In this document: piece after piece, positions 17,275 to 25,820 of the stretch
Position numbering within the stretch: position 1 is the first letter of the stretch
Layout: every line of letters starts with the position of its first letter
The notes under the pieces: generated by a model
Told to the model about the DNA's origin: nothing
Databases searched by the model: none
The model's input: the letters and a program-made list of their open reading frames with translations, nothing else
NCBI GenBank assembly: GCA_964430105.1
Contig: CAYSEF010000011.1
Location: forward strand, 1-47,190
DNA length: 47,190 nt
Direction of reading: 5' to 3'
Source of the DNA: UMGS1696 sp964430105
GTDB lineage: Bacteria > Bacillota > Clostridia > Oscillospirales > CAG-272
Translations under genes and position numbers: made by a program

Positions 17275-18755
17275 TACACACGGAATACGACATTAGGCAT
17301 TTCAGAAGGATCGACAGTTTCGGTGAAGCGAACTTCCAGATCCTTTGTGCCGGCGAGAGGTGTTGGAACAGTAGTGTCTGTAGTTTTTGCGAGCTTATCG
17401 AGAAGTGCGAAAATATCGTCAGTGTATTCAACATTGATAGCATCAGCTACAGCGGGAGCGAATTTATAAGGACTTGCGGTAGAAGCGAGAACTGTTACGG
17501 TATTGTCACCGGATTCGCTGCGATACTTTTGGATACAGCCAAGACCTACAGCAGTGTGTGGGTCAATGAGGTAGTGTTCATCGTCATAGGTTGCCTTGAT
17601 AACATTTGATGTTTCATCCTCGGAGCAGTAGTAGCCGGAGAAGTTTTCGCGGATTTTAGACATAAGTTCAGCGGGAGCAGTGTATTTTCCGTCTGTTTTC
17701 AGCTTAGCCATAAGATCAGCGCAAAGCTCAGCACCGCCAAGTACAGAGAGAAGACGTTCAAGGTTTGATGAGATAAGGATATCCATTGAAGGGCTGATAG
17801 TCTTATAGAATGTACGAGTGCGATCGTAGGTGCCGGTGAGGAAGAAATCTGTAAGAACATTGTTGCTGTTTGAAGCGCAGATGAATCGCTTGATAGGAAG
17901 ACCCATCATTTTTGCGAGATATGCTGCGAAAATATTTCCGAAATTACCTGTGGGAACGCAGACATTGATTTTGTCACCCATTTTGATCTCACCGGAATTT
18001 ACAAGATCGCAGTAAGCGGAGATATAGTAAACTATCTGCGGAGCAAGACGACCCCAGTTGATAGAGTTTGCAGAACCGAAGAAAAATCCGTTTTCGTTAG
18101 CTTTTTTTGCCAGCTCTGTATCAGAGAAAATAGCCTTAACGCCACTCTGAGCATCGTCAAAATTGCCTGTTACAGCGCAGACATACACATTCGAGCCTGA
18201 TGTTGTCTGCATCTGTCTTTTTTGCATTGCGGAAACACCGTCAACGGGATAGAATACAGTGATTTTTACACCGGGAACATCCTTGTAGCCTTCGAGTGCA
18301 GCCTTACCGGTATCGCCTGAGGTTGCAACGAGAATGTGAGCGATTCTTTTTTCGCCTGTCATTTCGAGAGCACGGGAGAGAAGTCTTGGCATTATCTGAA
18401 GTGCCATATCCTTGAATGCAGAAGTCGGACCGTGCCAAAGCTCAAGAGAGTGAACATCGTTCTTCATTTTATGTAGTGGAGCGGCACCACCGGGGAAACG
18501 TGAGTCTGAATATGCTTCTTTGCAGTCGGCAAGGAGAGCTTCTTGATCGTAATCATCGAGAAATCTGCCGAGTACATTTGCGGCTCTTTCAGGATAGCTC
18601 ATACCGAGCAGTGCGGTGATATCGTCATTTGTAAGCTGTGGAATAGATGTGGGGATATAAAGACCGCCATCCGGTGCGAGACCTTCTTTTATAGCTTCTG
18701 CTGATGAAACTGTTTGTGGATTTTTGCGAATTTCACGTGTGCTTTTGTACTGCAT
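17274..18755 (-). CDS. thrC: Threonine synthase
   Basis: This PLP enzyme converts O-phosphohomoserine to threonine. The PLP lysine is Lys115 in HGPTSAFKDMALQ, and the phosphate-binding region is ATSGDTGKAALEGY. The N-terminal YKSTR and the long 493-aa chain fit the E. coli/yeast-type class. The start ATG follows AGAGGG. No classical homoserine kinase (thrB) is in the window, but an ApgM-type enzyme proposed as a homoserine kinase in some genomes lies five genes upstream in the same direction. Confidence 0.94.
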   Translation of the reverse strand: MQYKSTREIRKNPQTVSSAEAIKEGLAPDGGLYIPTSIPQLTNDDITALLGMSYPERAANVLGRFLDDYDQEALLADCKEAYSDSRFPGGAAPLHKMKNDVHSLELWHGPTSAFKDMALQIMPRLLSRALEMTGEKRIAHILVATSGDTGKAALEGYKDVPGVKITVFYPVDGVSAMQKRQMQTTSGSNVYVCAVTGNFDDAQSGVKAIFSDTELAKKANENGFFFGSANSINWGRLAPQIVYYISAYCDLVNSGEIKMGDKINVCVPTGNFGNIFAAYLAKMMGLPIKRFICASNSNNVLTDFFLTGTYDRTRTFYKTISPSMDILISSNLERLLSVLGGAELCADLMAKLKTDGKYTAPAELMSKIRENFSGYYCSEDETSNVIKATYDDEHYLIDPHTAVGLGCIQKYRSESGDNTVTVLASTASPYKFAPAVADAINVEYTDDIFALLDKLAKTTDTTVPTPLAGTKDLEVRFTETVDPSEMPNVVFRV

Positions 18756-18800
18756 GGTAGTAGCCCTCTGTTTATGTAGAAATTTAATTTGTTTTCAAGG

Positions 18801-19730
18801 TTATTGCGGAAGATTGTTTTTCAAAAAATCATAAGCCGTGTTCCATGAAATATTATCCATTTCACTGTCGGAAACACCGTTTTCGGCAAGCTTATTCATA
18901 ATCATCGGAACATCGGTTATATCGTGCATATCATCGGGAAGGTCAGTTCCGTCATAGTCTGAGCCGAACGAAGCCTTTGCACCGTATCTGCTGTAATACA
19001 GAAAATGTTCAATGATATTATCTGAAGTGCAGGGTGTATTTTTTGTAAGATGCTCCGGACAGAAGCTTACTCCGATGATTCCGCCGAGCTTTACAAGGGT
19101 ATCCAGTTGATCGTCACGGATATTTCGACTGTGAGCACAGATATGATACGAGTTCATGTGTGTTGCTATAGGAGATTTTTTTGCCTCACTGCACAGCTCA
19201 AGAATTTCATGGGCAGAACCGAACGAGGCGTGTGAAATATCAGGTATAATACCGACATTCAGCATTTCACGAACAGCTTCTTTTCCGAAATCAGTAAGAC
19301 GCATATCGGTATCATGCGAGCCGCCAATCGAGGTTTTTCCGCCCCAAAGAGGAGTTGCAACTCTTACACCAAGCTCAAACAGCTTGCGTACTCTTTCGAT
19401 TTTTCCGTCAAGTATACGAGCATCCTCGATGGTTAAAATAAAAGCAGTCTTTTTTGCTGATTTTTCAAATTCCACAAGTTCGTCTGCTGTTTTTATCAGG
19501 GCAATATCGTTTTCACGACATTCACGGAGCAAATTTTCACGAACGAGAAGAAATTGCTCCCACCCTTCGTTATCGGTGAGATTTGGTGGTGTAAAAATTG
19601 CTGTAAGCTGGATATATTTGTCAAGAAAATTAGATTTTTCGAGTGAAGTATTGAAATCGTTATGTTTAAGTGATGCTTTCTGCTCCCATAACGCAAGAGC
19701 AGTATCGCAGTGTAGATCGATTAGCTTCAT
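18801..19730 (-). CDS. Membrane dipeptidase (M19, renal dipeptidase family)
   Basis: The 309-aa protein is a TIM-barrel amidohydrolase-like dipeptidase. Zinc ligands are His7 and Asp9 in LIDLHCD, the Glu of TIEDARIL, and later histidines in THMNSYHICAHSRNIRD, with GSDYDGTDLP near the C-terminus. It has no signal peptide, so it is probably cytoplasmic despite the family name. Substrates in this family are L-D and other dipeptides; the exact substrate is unknown. It lies between yraN and thrC. Confidence 0.9.
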   Translation of the reverse strand: MKLIDLHCDTALALWEQKASLKHNDFNTSLEKSNFLDKYIQLTAIFTPPNLTDNEGWEQFLLVRENLLRECRENDIALIKTADELVEFEKSAKKTAFILTIEDARILDGKIERVRKLFELGVRVATPLWGGKTSIGGSHDTDMRLTDFGKEAVREMLNVGIIPDISHASFGSAHEILELCSEAKKSPIATHMNSYHICAHSRNIRDDQLDTLVKLGGIIGVSFCPEHLTKNTPCTSDNIIEHFLYYSRYGAKASFGSDYDGTDLPDDMHDITDVPMIMNKLAENGVSDSEMDNISWNTAYDFLKNNLPQ

Positions 19731-19750
19731 TGTGCTCTTGAAACCTCGCT

Positions 19751-20152
19751 TTATCGTGAGAATTTTCCTTTTTTTCGTACAGCATTTTGAAAGTGTCTTA
19801 TCTCAAGGACTTTGTATTCGTCGGAGGTTGGCGAAACATATACCTCGATAACGTCAATGCGTGGTATTTTGTCGGTCTGATGCTCAGTGAAATACTGTTC
19901 TGCCGCAGTGGTGAGAAGCTTTTGCTTTCTCGAATCGACAGCCTCAGCCGGAGTTCCATAGGGTGACGGTGCATCGGGGTATTGACGTCTTGTTTTGACT
20001 TCAGCGAATACGAGATAATCGTTGTCCTCGGCGATAATATCTATCTCAGCGTGTCCGACGTAGATATTCTTTCCGATTATATGATATCCTTTGCTTTCAA
20101 GATACAGTGCCGCAGAGCCTTCACCGATACGACCAAAAGAACGATTATCCAT
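19751..20152 (-). CDS. yraN: YraN family protein (UPF0102), endonuclease-like fold
   Basis: The 133-aa protein has the UPF0102 pattern: GRIGEGSAALYLESKGY, then GHAEIDIIAEDNDYLVFAEVKTR, with an Asp/Glu-x-Lys core typical of restriction-endonuclease folds (Holliday-junction resolvase-like). A nuclease role is predicted from the fold; the cellular role is not well known. The gene overlaps the end of rnhB by 8 nt, a pairing common in bacteria. Confidence 0.92.
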   Translation of the reverse strand: MDNRSFGRIGEGSAALYLESKGYHIIGKNIYVGHAEIDIIAEDNDYLVFAEVKTRRQYPDAPSPYGTPAEAVDSRKQKLLTTAAEQYFTEHQTDKIPRIDVIEVYVSPTSDEYKVLEIRHFQNAVRKKGKFSR

Positions 20153-20828
20153 GATTTTCGTTTTCTTTTTCGTGCTTTTTTCGGAGCTGTGCTTCTAACT
20201 TTTCTTTATCACGAGTTAGGAACGACAGAAAAGACTTTCGGTATATTTCAGTAGCACCTTTTTCGTATACGATCAGCTTGTGAGCGGGGGTGGGGTATCC
20301 TTTGTGGACTTCTATTCCGTATCCCGGATATAGCTTTGCAAGCTCAATCATCTCACGATCACGAGTGACCTTTGCAAGAATAGAAGCGGCTGCAATAGAT
20401 TGTGAAACTGCATCACCGTGTACTACCGTAACTGACGGTATTCCGAAATCAGTCTGGCGATTGCCGTCGATAAGAACCACACCGAGCTTTTCGCCTGTTT
20501 TTTCGATGAGCATTGCCTGAGTTTTCTCAACAGCACGTCGCATAGCAAGAAGTGAAGCGGCAAGGATGTTGTACTCGTCTATTTCAGCGGGCGTTGATTC
20601 TGCGATACCGTATGCTATAGCGTTAGCTATTATTTGGTCATACAGCTTTTCACGCTTTTTTTCGGTGAGCTTTTTTGAGTCATCAAGTCCTTCGAGAACA
20701 AAACCGTCAGGAAGAACAACAGCGGCGGCAGTCACAGGTCCGCAGAGAGGTCCTCTTCCTGCTTCATCTGTTCCGCAGACAATTCCGTATGAACGTGTAT
20801 ATTCAGCGTCAAAATTATAGTCAAGCAT
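20145..20828 (-). CDS. rnhB: Ribonuclease HII
   Basis: RNase HII cuts RNA in RNA-DNA hybrids and at single ribonucleotides in DNA. The catalytic residues are visible: Asp21 and Glu22 in GTDEAGRGPLCGPV, Asp in DGN, and Asp in SIAAASILAKVTRDREM. I choose the ATG at 20828 (227 aa), which overlaps the rbgA stop by 8 nt; the longer frame starts at a TTG inside rbgA with no ribosome binding site. The basic tail (KEKLEAQLRKKHEKENEN) extends past the core fold. Confidence 0.93.
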   Translation of the reverse strand: MLDYNFDAEYTRSYGIVCGTDEAGRGPLCGPVTAAAVVLPDGFVLEGLDDSKKLTEKKREKLYDQIIANAIAYGIAESTPAEIDEYNILAASLLAMRRAVEKTQAMLIEKTGEKLGVVLIDGNRQTDFGIPSVTVVHGDAVSQSIAAASILAKVTRDREMIELAKLYPGYGIEVHKGYPTPAHKLIVYEKGATEIYRKSFLSFLTRDKEKLEAQLRKKHEKENENHG

Positions 20829-21738
20829 TTGTTCTATCTTCTGTTGTCGGATTTGGTTTATCGTTGCTTTTTTTAACAGGAAGCTCAAGAGTGATTCTGC
20901 CTATTTTAGCCTCACGGAATTCGTCGAGGATGATATCCGCCGCACGTTCTGTGTTGAGTTCACCACCCGAAAGCAGGAATCCTCGTTTTTTTGCAACTGC
21001 ACACAGCATATCGTAAGGTGTTGCATCTACAAGAGCCTCTTGGTCAAGCTTGTAGCGTGTGCAGAATTGATTAGGAGCGATAGTGTAAAGTCGTGCGCAG
21101 AGATTTGCGGCAAGCTCCTCGGTGTCAAGTATTGCGTCACGGATAGCACCGGTGAAGGCGAGATTTTCTCCCGTGAGCTTATCGTCGAATTTAGGCCAAA
21201 GAACACCGGGCATATCGAGAAGCTCGATACCGATATTTGTGGTTACCCATTGCTTTGTGAGTGTAACGCCGGGTCTGTCCTCTACTTTTGCCTTTTTTCC
21301 GCCGCCAAGCTTGTTGACGAGGGAGGATTTTCCTACATTTGGAATACCGACGATCATGGCACGTACTTTTCTGCCACTCATGCCTTTGTCGGCGTATCTT
21401 TGCAATTTTTCAGCGAGAATCTCACGTATTGCGGGGGAGATAGCCTTAACTCCTTCGCCTGTTATTGTGTCAATGGCAAGAGCACGTCTGCCTGATTTTT
21501 TTGAATATTCTTCTATCCATTGCTTTGTTGCGACAGGATCTGCAAGTGAGGCTTTGGTAAGAAGTGTCAAGCGTGGCTTTGTGCCTGTGAGCTTGTCGAT
21601 TTCTGGATTTTTAGAGGATTTTGGAATACGTGCATCAAGCAGCTCGATCACGATATCCACCTGAGAGAGGTTCTCTGTGATAAGGCGGCGTGTTTTCGCC
21701 ATGTGTCCGGGGAACCATTGTATTGTCTGTGACGGCAT
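20821..21738 (-). CDS. rbgA: Ribosome biogenesis GTPase RbgA (YlqF) with altered G4 motif
   Basis: This is a circularly permuted GTPase that assists late 50S assembly. The order is G4 (61-64), G1 GIPNVGKSS (131-139), G2 with PGVT, G3 DMPG (175-178), then the C-terminal domain. WFPGHMAK at the start is the YlqF signature. The G4 position reads LLTKASLADP, so the guanine-specifying NKxD is TKAS, with Asn and Asp both replaced; the frame around it is clearly intact. GGAGG lies 8 nt before the ATG. It overlaps rnhB downstream. Confidence 0.93.
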   Translation of the reverse strand: MPSQTIQWFPGHMAKTRRLITENLSQVDIVIELLDARIPKSSKNPEIDKLTGTKPRLTLLTKASLADPVATKQWIEEYSKKSGRRALAIDTITGEGVKAISPAIREILAEKLQRYADKGMSGRKVRAMIVGIPNVGKSSLVNKLGGGKKAKVEDRPGVTLTKQWVTTNIGIELLDMPGVLWPKFDDKLTGENLAFTGAIRDAILDTEELAANLCARLYTIAPNQFCTRYKLDQEALVDATPYDMLCAVAKKRGFLLSGGELNTERAADIILDEFREAKIGRITLELPVKKSNDKPNPTTEDRTNA

Positions 21739-21788
21739 GGTTTTGCCTCCTCTGGTAATTTATAATAATAGTTGTGTGATTTTTGGTT

Positions 21789-22397
21789 TTAATTGAATAT
21801 GGTAAATTTATCGATCGGTACGAGTCTTACGAGAGCACGACCTACGATACAGCGTTTATCGACAGGGCCTATTTCGATCTGTCTGCTGTCTGCTGAGTGA
21901 TTTCGGTTGTCACCGAGTACGAACACTTCATCTTCCCCGATAGTGATAGGGAAGGCGTAATCGGCAGTGAGAGTTTCGGTATTATCGATCCAACGATAAT
22001 CTTCTTCGATGACCTTGCCGTCTACTGTGAGAGTCCATGTGTCAAAATCGATATCTACAGTTTGACCACCGACTGCTACGACACGTTTTACAATCGGTTC
22101 GTTATACGGAACTGCAGAAATGTCGTGGATTATAACAATATCTCCGGCTTTCGGCTCATAGAAAAGGTTTGAAACTGCAAGTGATTCGCCATGATGCAGA
22201 GTTTGCTCCATTGATTGACCGTCTACTATGTTAAGTCGAACTACAAATGCAAAGCACATAAGAACGAGTATCGTTACAAATGCCAGCATTTCGACCAGCT
22301 CATAGAAATTTCCGACGAGGTCTAAGGGCTTTTTTTCTTTTTTAACTGTTTTGGCAGAATCTACCAATTCGTTATTGTTTTGCTCAAATTCAGCCAT
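21789..22397 (-). CDS. lepB: Signal peptidase I
   Basis: Signal peptidase I removes signal peptides from exported proteins. A cytoplasmic N-terminus of about 35 residues is followed by one membrane helix (about 36-54). The catalytic Ser62 is in GQSMEQTL and Lys104 is in PIVKRVVAVGG. The later box GDNRNHSADSR is also present. The 202-aa length matches Gram-positive type I signal peptidases. It lies between apgM and rbgA; lepB next to rbgA and rnhB is a common Firmicutes arrangement. Confidence 0.95.
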   Translation of the reverse strand: MAEFEQNNNELVDSAKTVKKEKKPLDLVGNFYELVEMLAFVTILVLMCFAFVVRLNIVDGQSMEQTLHHGESLAVSNLFYEPKAGDIVIIHDISAVPYNEPIVKRVVAVGGQTVDIDFDTWTLTVDGKVIEEDYRWIDNTETLTADYAFPITIGEDEVFVLGDNRNHSADSRQIEIGPVDKRCIVGRALVRLVPIDKFTIFN

Positions 22398-22406
22398 TAT
22401 GCCACC

Positions 22407-23621
22407 TTATTTTACGATCATATTTGAAAGCAGTGTGCTTCCGTCTGCTATGTATTTGCCTGTTTTTGCACATTCTTCTTCGGTGTATTTTTTTACTCCG
22501 TCTACCTTGTTCTTTGAGTCATATAAGAGGAAGGGAACAGGCTCGATAGAATGTGTGCGTATTTCTATAGGAGTGGGGTGATCGGGGAGAAGGAGTATTT
22601 TATAATCCTCACCGGAATTTTCGAGATATTCCCAAATTGGAGTAAGAATTTCTGCGTCGATCTTTTCTATAGACTGTGTTTTTTCATCGGGATTGCCTTG
22701 ATGACCACATTCATCAGGTGCTTCAACATGAACATAAACAAAATCATGATCTGCGAAGGCTTTTATTGCTGCATCAGCCTTGCCTTTGTAATTTGTGTTG
22801 AAATTTCCGGTCGCACCTTCAACGTTTAGAACATCACAGCCGGCACATACACCAATGCCTTTGATCAAGTCAACTGCACATACAACAGCAGCCTTGACTC
22901 CCCATTTTTCTTCAAATGAAGGAATTGCAGGCTTTCTTCCCGGGCTCCACAGCCATGGAGAGTTTGCGGGATTTTTGCCCTCTGCACGACGCTTTACGTT
23001 TATCGGATGATTGTCGAGAACCTTTGCGCCTTCTTCCATGTAACGGAGAAATTCTTCACCGCCGTTTTCCTTTTTAGGAAGAAATTCACCTATTACTTGA
23101 CCGAGGTGATCGTGAGGACGTGCAAAATCATATTTTTCAGCCGCACCCTTCCAAATAAGGCAGTGACGATAGCTTACGCCTGTGTGAAGTACTCTTCCTT
23201 CCATCGGCAGAGCTTCATTTAGTGCGTGTACAAGCTCGTCAGCTTCTTCGGTTGAGATATCTCCTGCACTGTGATCGATGATAGTGCGTGAAGCGTAATC
23301 ATCTTCAGCTGTGCCTGAGAGGGTAACGACATTGCAACGTATAGCGGTATCATCGGGATCCATGTGAAGTCCTAAACTCATTGCTTCGAGAGGCGAACGT
23401 CCCTTTGAGTAAATTTTTGGGTCATATGAGAGGATAGCAAGATTTGCAGTATCACTTTCCGGAACCATTCCCTGCGGAACATTTGAAACAGTGCCACATA
23501 GCGAAAGAGAAGCGAGCTTATCCATTGCGGGCTTTTTTGCAGCTTCCATTGGGGTATGATTTCCGAGAGCCGGAACAGGACGGTCAGCCATGCCATCCGG
23601 AATAAGAACGAGATATTTCAT
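22407..23621 (-). CDS. apgM: ApgM-type cofactor-independent phosphoglycerate mutase / proposed homoserine kinase
   Basis: The 404-aa protein belongs to the archaeal-type 2,3-bisphosphoglycerate-independent phosphoglycerate mutases of the alkaline phosphatase superfamily. It shows the metal ligand Asp9 in LIPDGMAD, the phosphoryl-acceptor Ser56 in PESDTANLAILSYDP, YSKGRSPLEA, CGHQGNPDEK and LLPDHPTP. A subfamily of these proteins in Clostridia and Bacteroides has been proposed to be homoserine kinase because its genes sit by threonine genes and classical thrB is missing. thrC lies downstream in the same orientation here, so both roles are possible; the sequence alone does not decide. Confidence 0.85.
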   Translation of the reverse strand: MKYLVLIPDGMADRPVPALGNHTPMEAAKKPAMDKLASLSLCGTVSNVPQGMVPESDTANLAILSYDPKIYSKGRSPLEAMSLGLHMDPDDTAIRCNVVTLSGTAEDDYASRTIIDHSAGDISTEEADELVHALNEALPMEGRVLHTGVSYRHCLIWKGAAEKYDFARPHDHLGQVIGEFLPKKENGGEEFLRYMEEGAKVLDNHPINVKRRAEGKNPANSPWLWSPGRKPAIPSFEEKWGVKAAVVCAVDLIKGIGVCAGCDVLNVEGATGNFNTNYKGKADAAIKAFADHDFVYVHVEAPDECGHQGNPDEKTQSIEKIDAEILTPIWEYLENSGEDYKILLLPDHPTPIEIRTHSIEPVPFLLYDSKNKVDGVKKYTEEECAKTGKYIADGSTLLSNMIVK

Positions 23622-23722
23622 GTATATACGACCTTTCGTGATTATATCTTGAGCTTGATATAAAATAAAGCGATAGGGAGCTATAGTTACGCTTTATACG
23701 CGTTAAACTATATACATCTCCT

Positions 23723-23751
23723 ATTATACCACAAAATCAATGGACATACAA
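23723..23751 (-). promoter_or_regulatory. Promoter of the apgM-lepB-rbgA-rnhB-yraN... operon
   Basis: TTGTAT (23746-23751) and an extended -10 TGGTATAAT (-10 at 23723-23728) with a 17-bp spacer on the minus strand. The leader holds a hairpin (ATAAAGCG/CGCTTTAT near 23670-23705) followed by TTTTAT, possibly an attenuator. Confidence 0.65.
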
Positions 23752-23850
23752 CCGACGGCTGAAAAAACGCACATGAAAAAATAGATAAAATTCATGAGTT
23801 GACAGATGAAAATTTCGATATGTTTTTTGAATTTTATTTTCGCAAAGGTA

Positions 23851-23879
23851 TTGCAATTAGACGAAAAACGTGGTAAAAT
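23851..23879 (+). promoter_or_regulatory. Promoter of rpsT
   Basis: TTGCAA (23851-23856) and TAAAAT (23874-23879) with a 17-bp spacer. The leader of about 95 nt can form a CAATA/TATTG hairpin right at its start. Confidence 0.65.
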
Positions 23880-23979
23880 ACAATACTGTATGATATTGTC
23901 GTTTAGCGTACCCTCTCAGGCGCGAGATGACGTTGTTCGGTTGCAAAACCGTATAAATTTTGATAAGGGAGAAAAAACA

Positions 23980-24243
23980 ATGCCTAACATTAAATCCGCT
24001 AAAAAGCGCGTTAAAGTAATTTCCACCAAGACTCTTCAGAACAAGATGTTCAAGAGCCAGCTCAAGACTGCTGTTAAGAAGTTCTACTCTGCTGTAGAAG
24101 CAGGTAACAAGGAAGAAGCTAAGGTAGCATATGTTGCTGCTGTTAAGAAGGTTGACCAGGCTGTAGCTAAGAACATCCTTCACAAGAACAACGCTGCTCA
24201 CAAGAAGAGCCAGTTCACACAGCTTCTCAACAAGATGGCGTAA
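23980..24243 (+). CDS. rpsT: 30S ribosomal protein S20
   Basis: S20 binds 16S rRNA at the 5' domain and helix 44. The 87-aa, lysine- and alanine-rich helical sequence begins MPNIKSAKKRVK and ends with the typical KKSQFTQLLNKMA region. The true start is the ATG at 23980, with AAGGGAG 8 nt upstream; the longer in-frame extension to 23806 crosses the promoter and leader and is not coding. It is a single-gene transcription unit ended by a strong terminator. Confidence 0.97.
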   Translation: MPNIKSAKKRVKVISTKTLQNKMFKSQLKTAVKKFYSAVEAGNKEEAKVAYVAAVKKVDQAVAKNILHKNNAAHKKSQFTQLLNKMA

Positions 24244-24320
24244 GCTGTCTCTTTGAGCAAACAGAATACGAATGAATAAGCTTTTTCCCTGCGGCTGGGG
24301 AAATGAGCTGAAATAAAAAA

Positions 24321-24358
24321 ATCCTCGTAGATCAAAGCTCCGATCTACGGGGATTTTT
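24321..24358. terminator. Bidirectional terminator between rpsT and the MATE gene
   Basis: A 13-bp stem (ATCCTCGTAGATC with GATCTACGGGGAT, one wobble pair) with loop AAAGCTCC, flanked by A-rich DNA on the left and T-rich DNA on the right, so it works on both strands. Confidence 0.9.
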
Positions 24359-24385
24359 GTTTGTTGTGTAAATTTGCGCTAAAAA

Positions 24386-25783
24386 TTAAATCTTCTTTAT
24401 CCACTTAAAGCGATTTACCTTTACCAAAGCTACAAAGCATTTTAGTATCTGGTCGGCTTTAAGGCATATAAATACCATTGCTGGCGAGAGATCAAATACA
24501 TACACAGCCGCAAAGGAGCAGGGAAGCACTATTCCCCACATGAATATGATGTCGTTAAACAGTACGAAGGATGTGTCACCACCGCCACGAACGATACCGG
24601 TCAAACACGACATTTGATACGATGTTCCTATTACCGTTACGCACAGAATCAAGATAAACTGATTTGCAAGATCTGCTGTTTCGGCGGAAATATTGTAGCA
24701 TCCGATGATAAAATCCTTCATCAGGAATAATACTACAGAGGTTCCGAGTCCGATAGCCAAAAACAGAAGCTGCATACATCTTGTACGGTGCTTTAGCTCA
24801 TTTTTGAGAAGCTCAGTGTTTCCACCGTATTCCAGCGATTCTTCGCCTATGGTTTTGCTTATCATAACTGATGCGGCAGAGGCAGAAGCGTATACAACTA
24901 CCGTAACTATCTGAAATATTGTAGAGGAAATGCTGTTTGCAGTGATAACAGGGTCATCCATACGGCCGAGTATAGCACTCTGAAGGTTCATTGCAACGCC
25001 CCATGACATACCCGACAATATAACAGGCATACTGACTTTAAGGAATTTTACGGTAATCTCGTGATTTGTGGTAAGAAAATCACGCAATTTGAGGTGAAGT
25101 CTGTCGTCGAAGAACCAAAGATATACTATAACGATGAGAAATTCGATAATGCGTGAAATAAGAGTTGCTATAGCGGCACCACGAATTCCGAGAGCAGGCG
25201 CACCGAAATGACCGAATATCAAAATATAGTTGAGTATGAAATTTACGACAAGTGCGGCGCAGGAATTGATGAAACCGATAAATGCACATTCAACACTTCG
25301 CAAAACTCCGAGAAGAACCTGAGTTGCCGCAAAGAAAATATAAGTGAACGCTACGATAGCAAGATATTTCTTTGCTTCTTCAATGACATATGGCTTATCA
25401 GTGAAAATTCCAAGCACTGTATCAGGGAATATCAAAACTGCCGCAAGCATAAGTCCTGAAATAAGTAAGCCGACACGCATTGCGGTAGATGCGGCTTTTT
25501 TGATATTATCAATATTCCTCTCGCCCCAAAAACGTGAACACACAACGACAGTTCCGTCTGTGACAGCGTTCATTATTGTTTGAAGGAGATACTGTATCTG
25601 ATTTACGATAAAAACGCCTGAGATGGCAAGCTCAGCAGCGTCACCGATACGACCGATCATGATATTGTCAAGAAGATTTACGCCGTATACGATGATATTT
25701 TGACCCGCAAGAACCAAAATCAGTTTACACCACCGTTGCCAGAAATCACGACGAGATTTTTTTGAAGAAATTGTTGATGTCAT
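24386..25783 (-). CDS. MATE family efflux transporter
   Basis: The 465-aa protein has about 12 hydrophobic helices arranged as two homologous halves, with MATE-family signatures such as GQNIIVYGVNLLDNIMIGRIGD near the start and RGGGDTSFVLFNDIIFMW in the second half. MATE pumps exchange drugs or metabolites for Na+ or H+; the substrate cannot be read from the sequence. It lies 37 bp downstream of mreB on the same strand and may be co-transcribed with it, although no functional link is known. AAGG precedes the ATG. Confidence 0.92.
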   Translation of the reverse strand: MTSTISSKKSRRDFWQRWCKLILVLAGQNIIVYGVNLLDNIMIGRIGDAAELAISGVFIVNQIQYLLQTIMNAVTDGTVVVCSRFWGERNIDNIKKAASTAMRVGLLISGLMLAAVLIFPDTVLGIFTDKPYVIEEAKKYLAIVAFTYIFFAATQVLLGVLRSVECAFIGFINSCAALVVNFILNYILIFGHFGAPALGIRGAAIATLISRIIEFLIVIVYLWFFDDRLHLKLRDFLTTNHEITVKFLKVSMPVILSGMSWGVAMNLQSAILGRMDDPVITANSISSTIFQIVTVVVYASASAASVMISKTIGEESLEYGGNTELLKNELKHRTRCMQLLFLAIGLGTSVVLFLMKDFIIGCYNISAETADLANQFILILCVTVIGTSYQMSCLTGIVRGGGDTSFVLFNDIIFMWGIVLPCSFAAVYVFDLSPAMVFICLKADQILKCFVALVKVNRFKWIKKI

Positions 25784-25820
25784 AATTAAGCCTTCTTAAT
25801 AAATTCTCTGGATTGCGTGT

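Noticed and set aside
23806..23979. A 58-residue N-terminal extension of S20
   Set aside because: It covers the promoter and leader, while S20 starts normally at 23980 after AAGGGAG.
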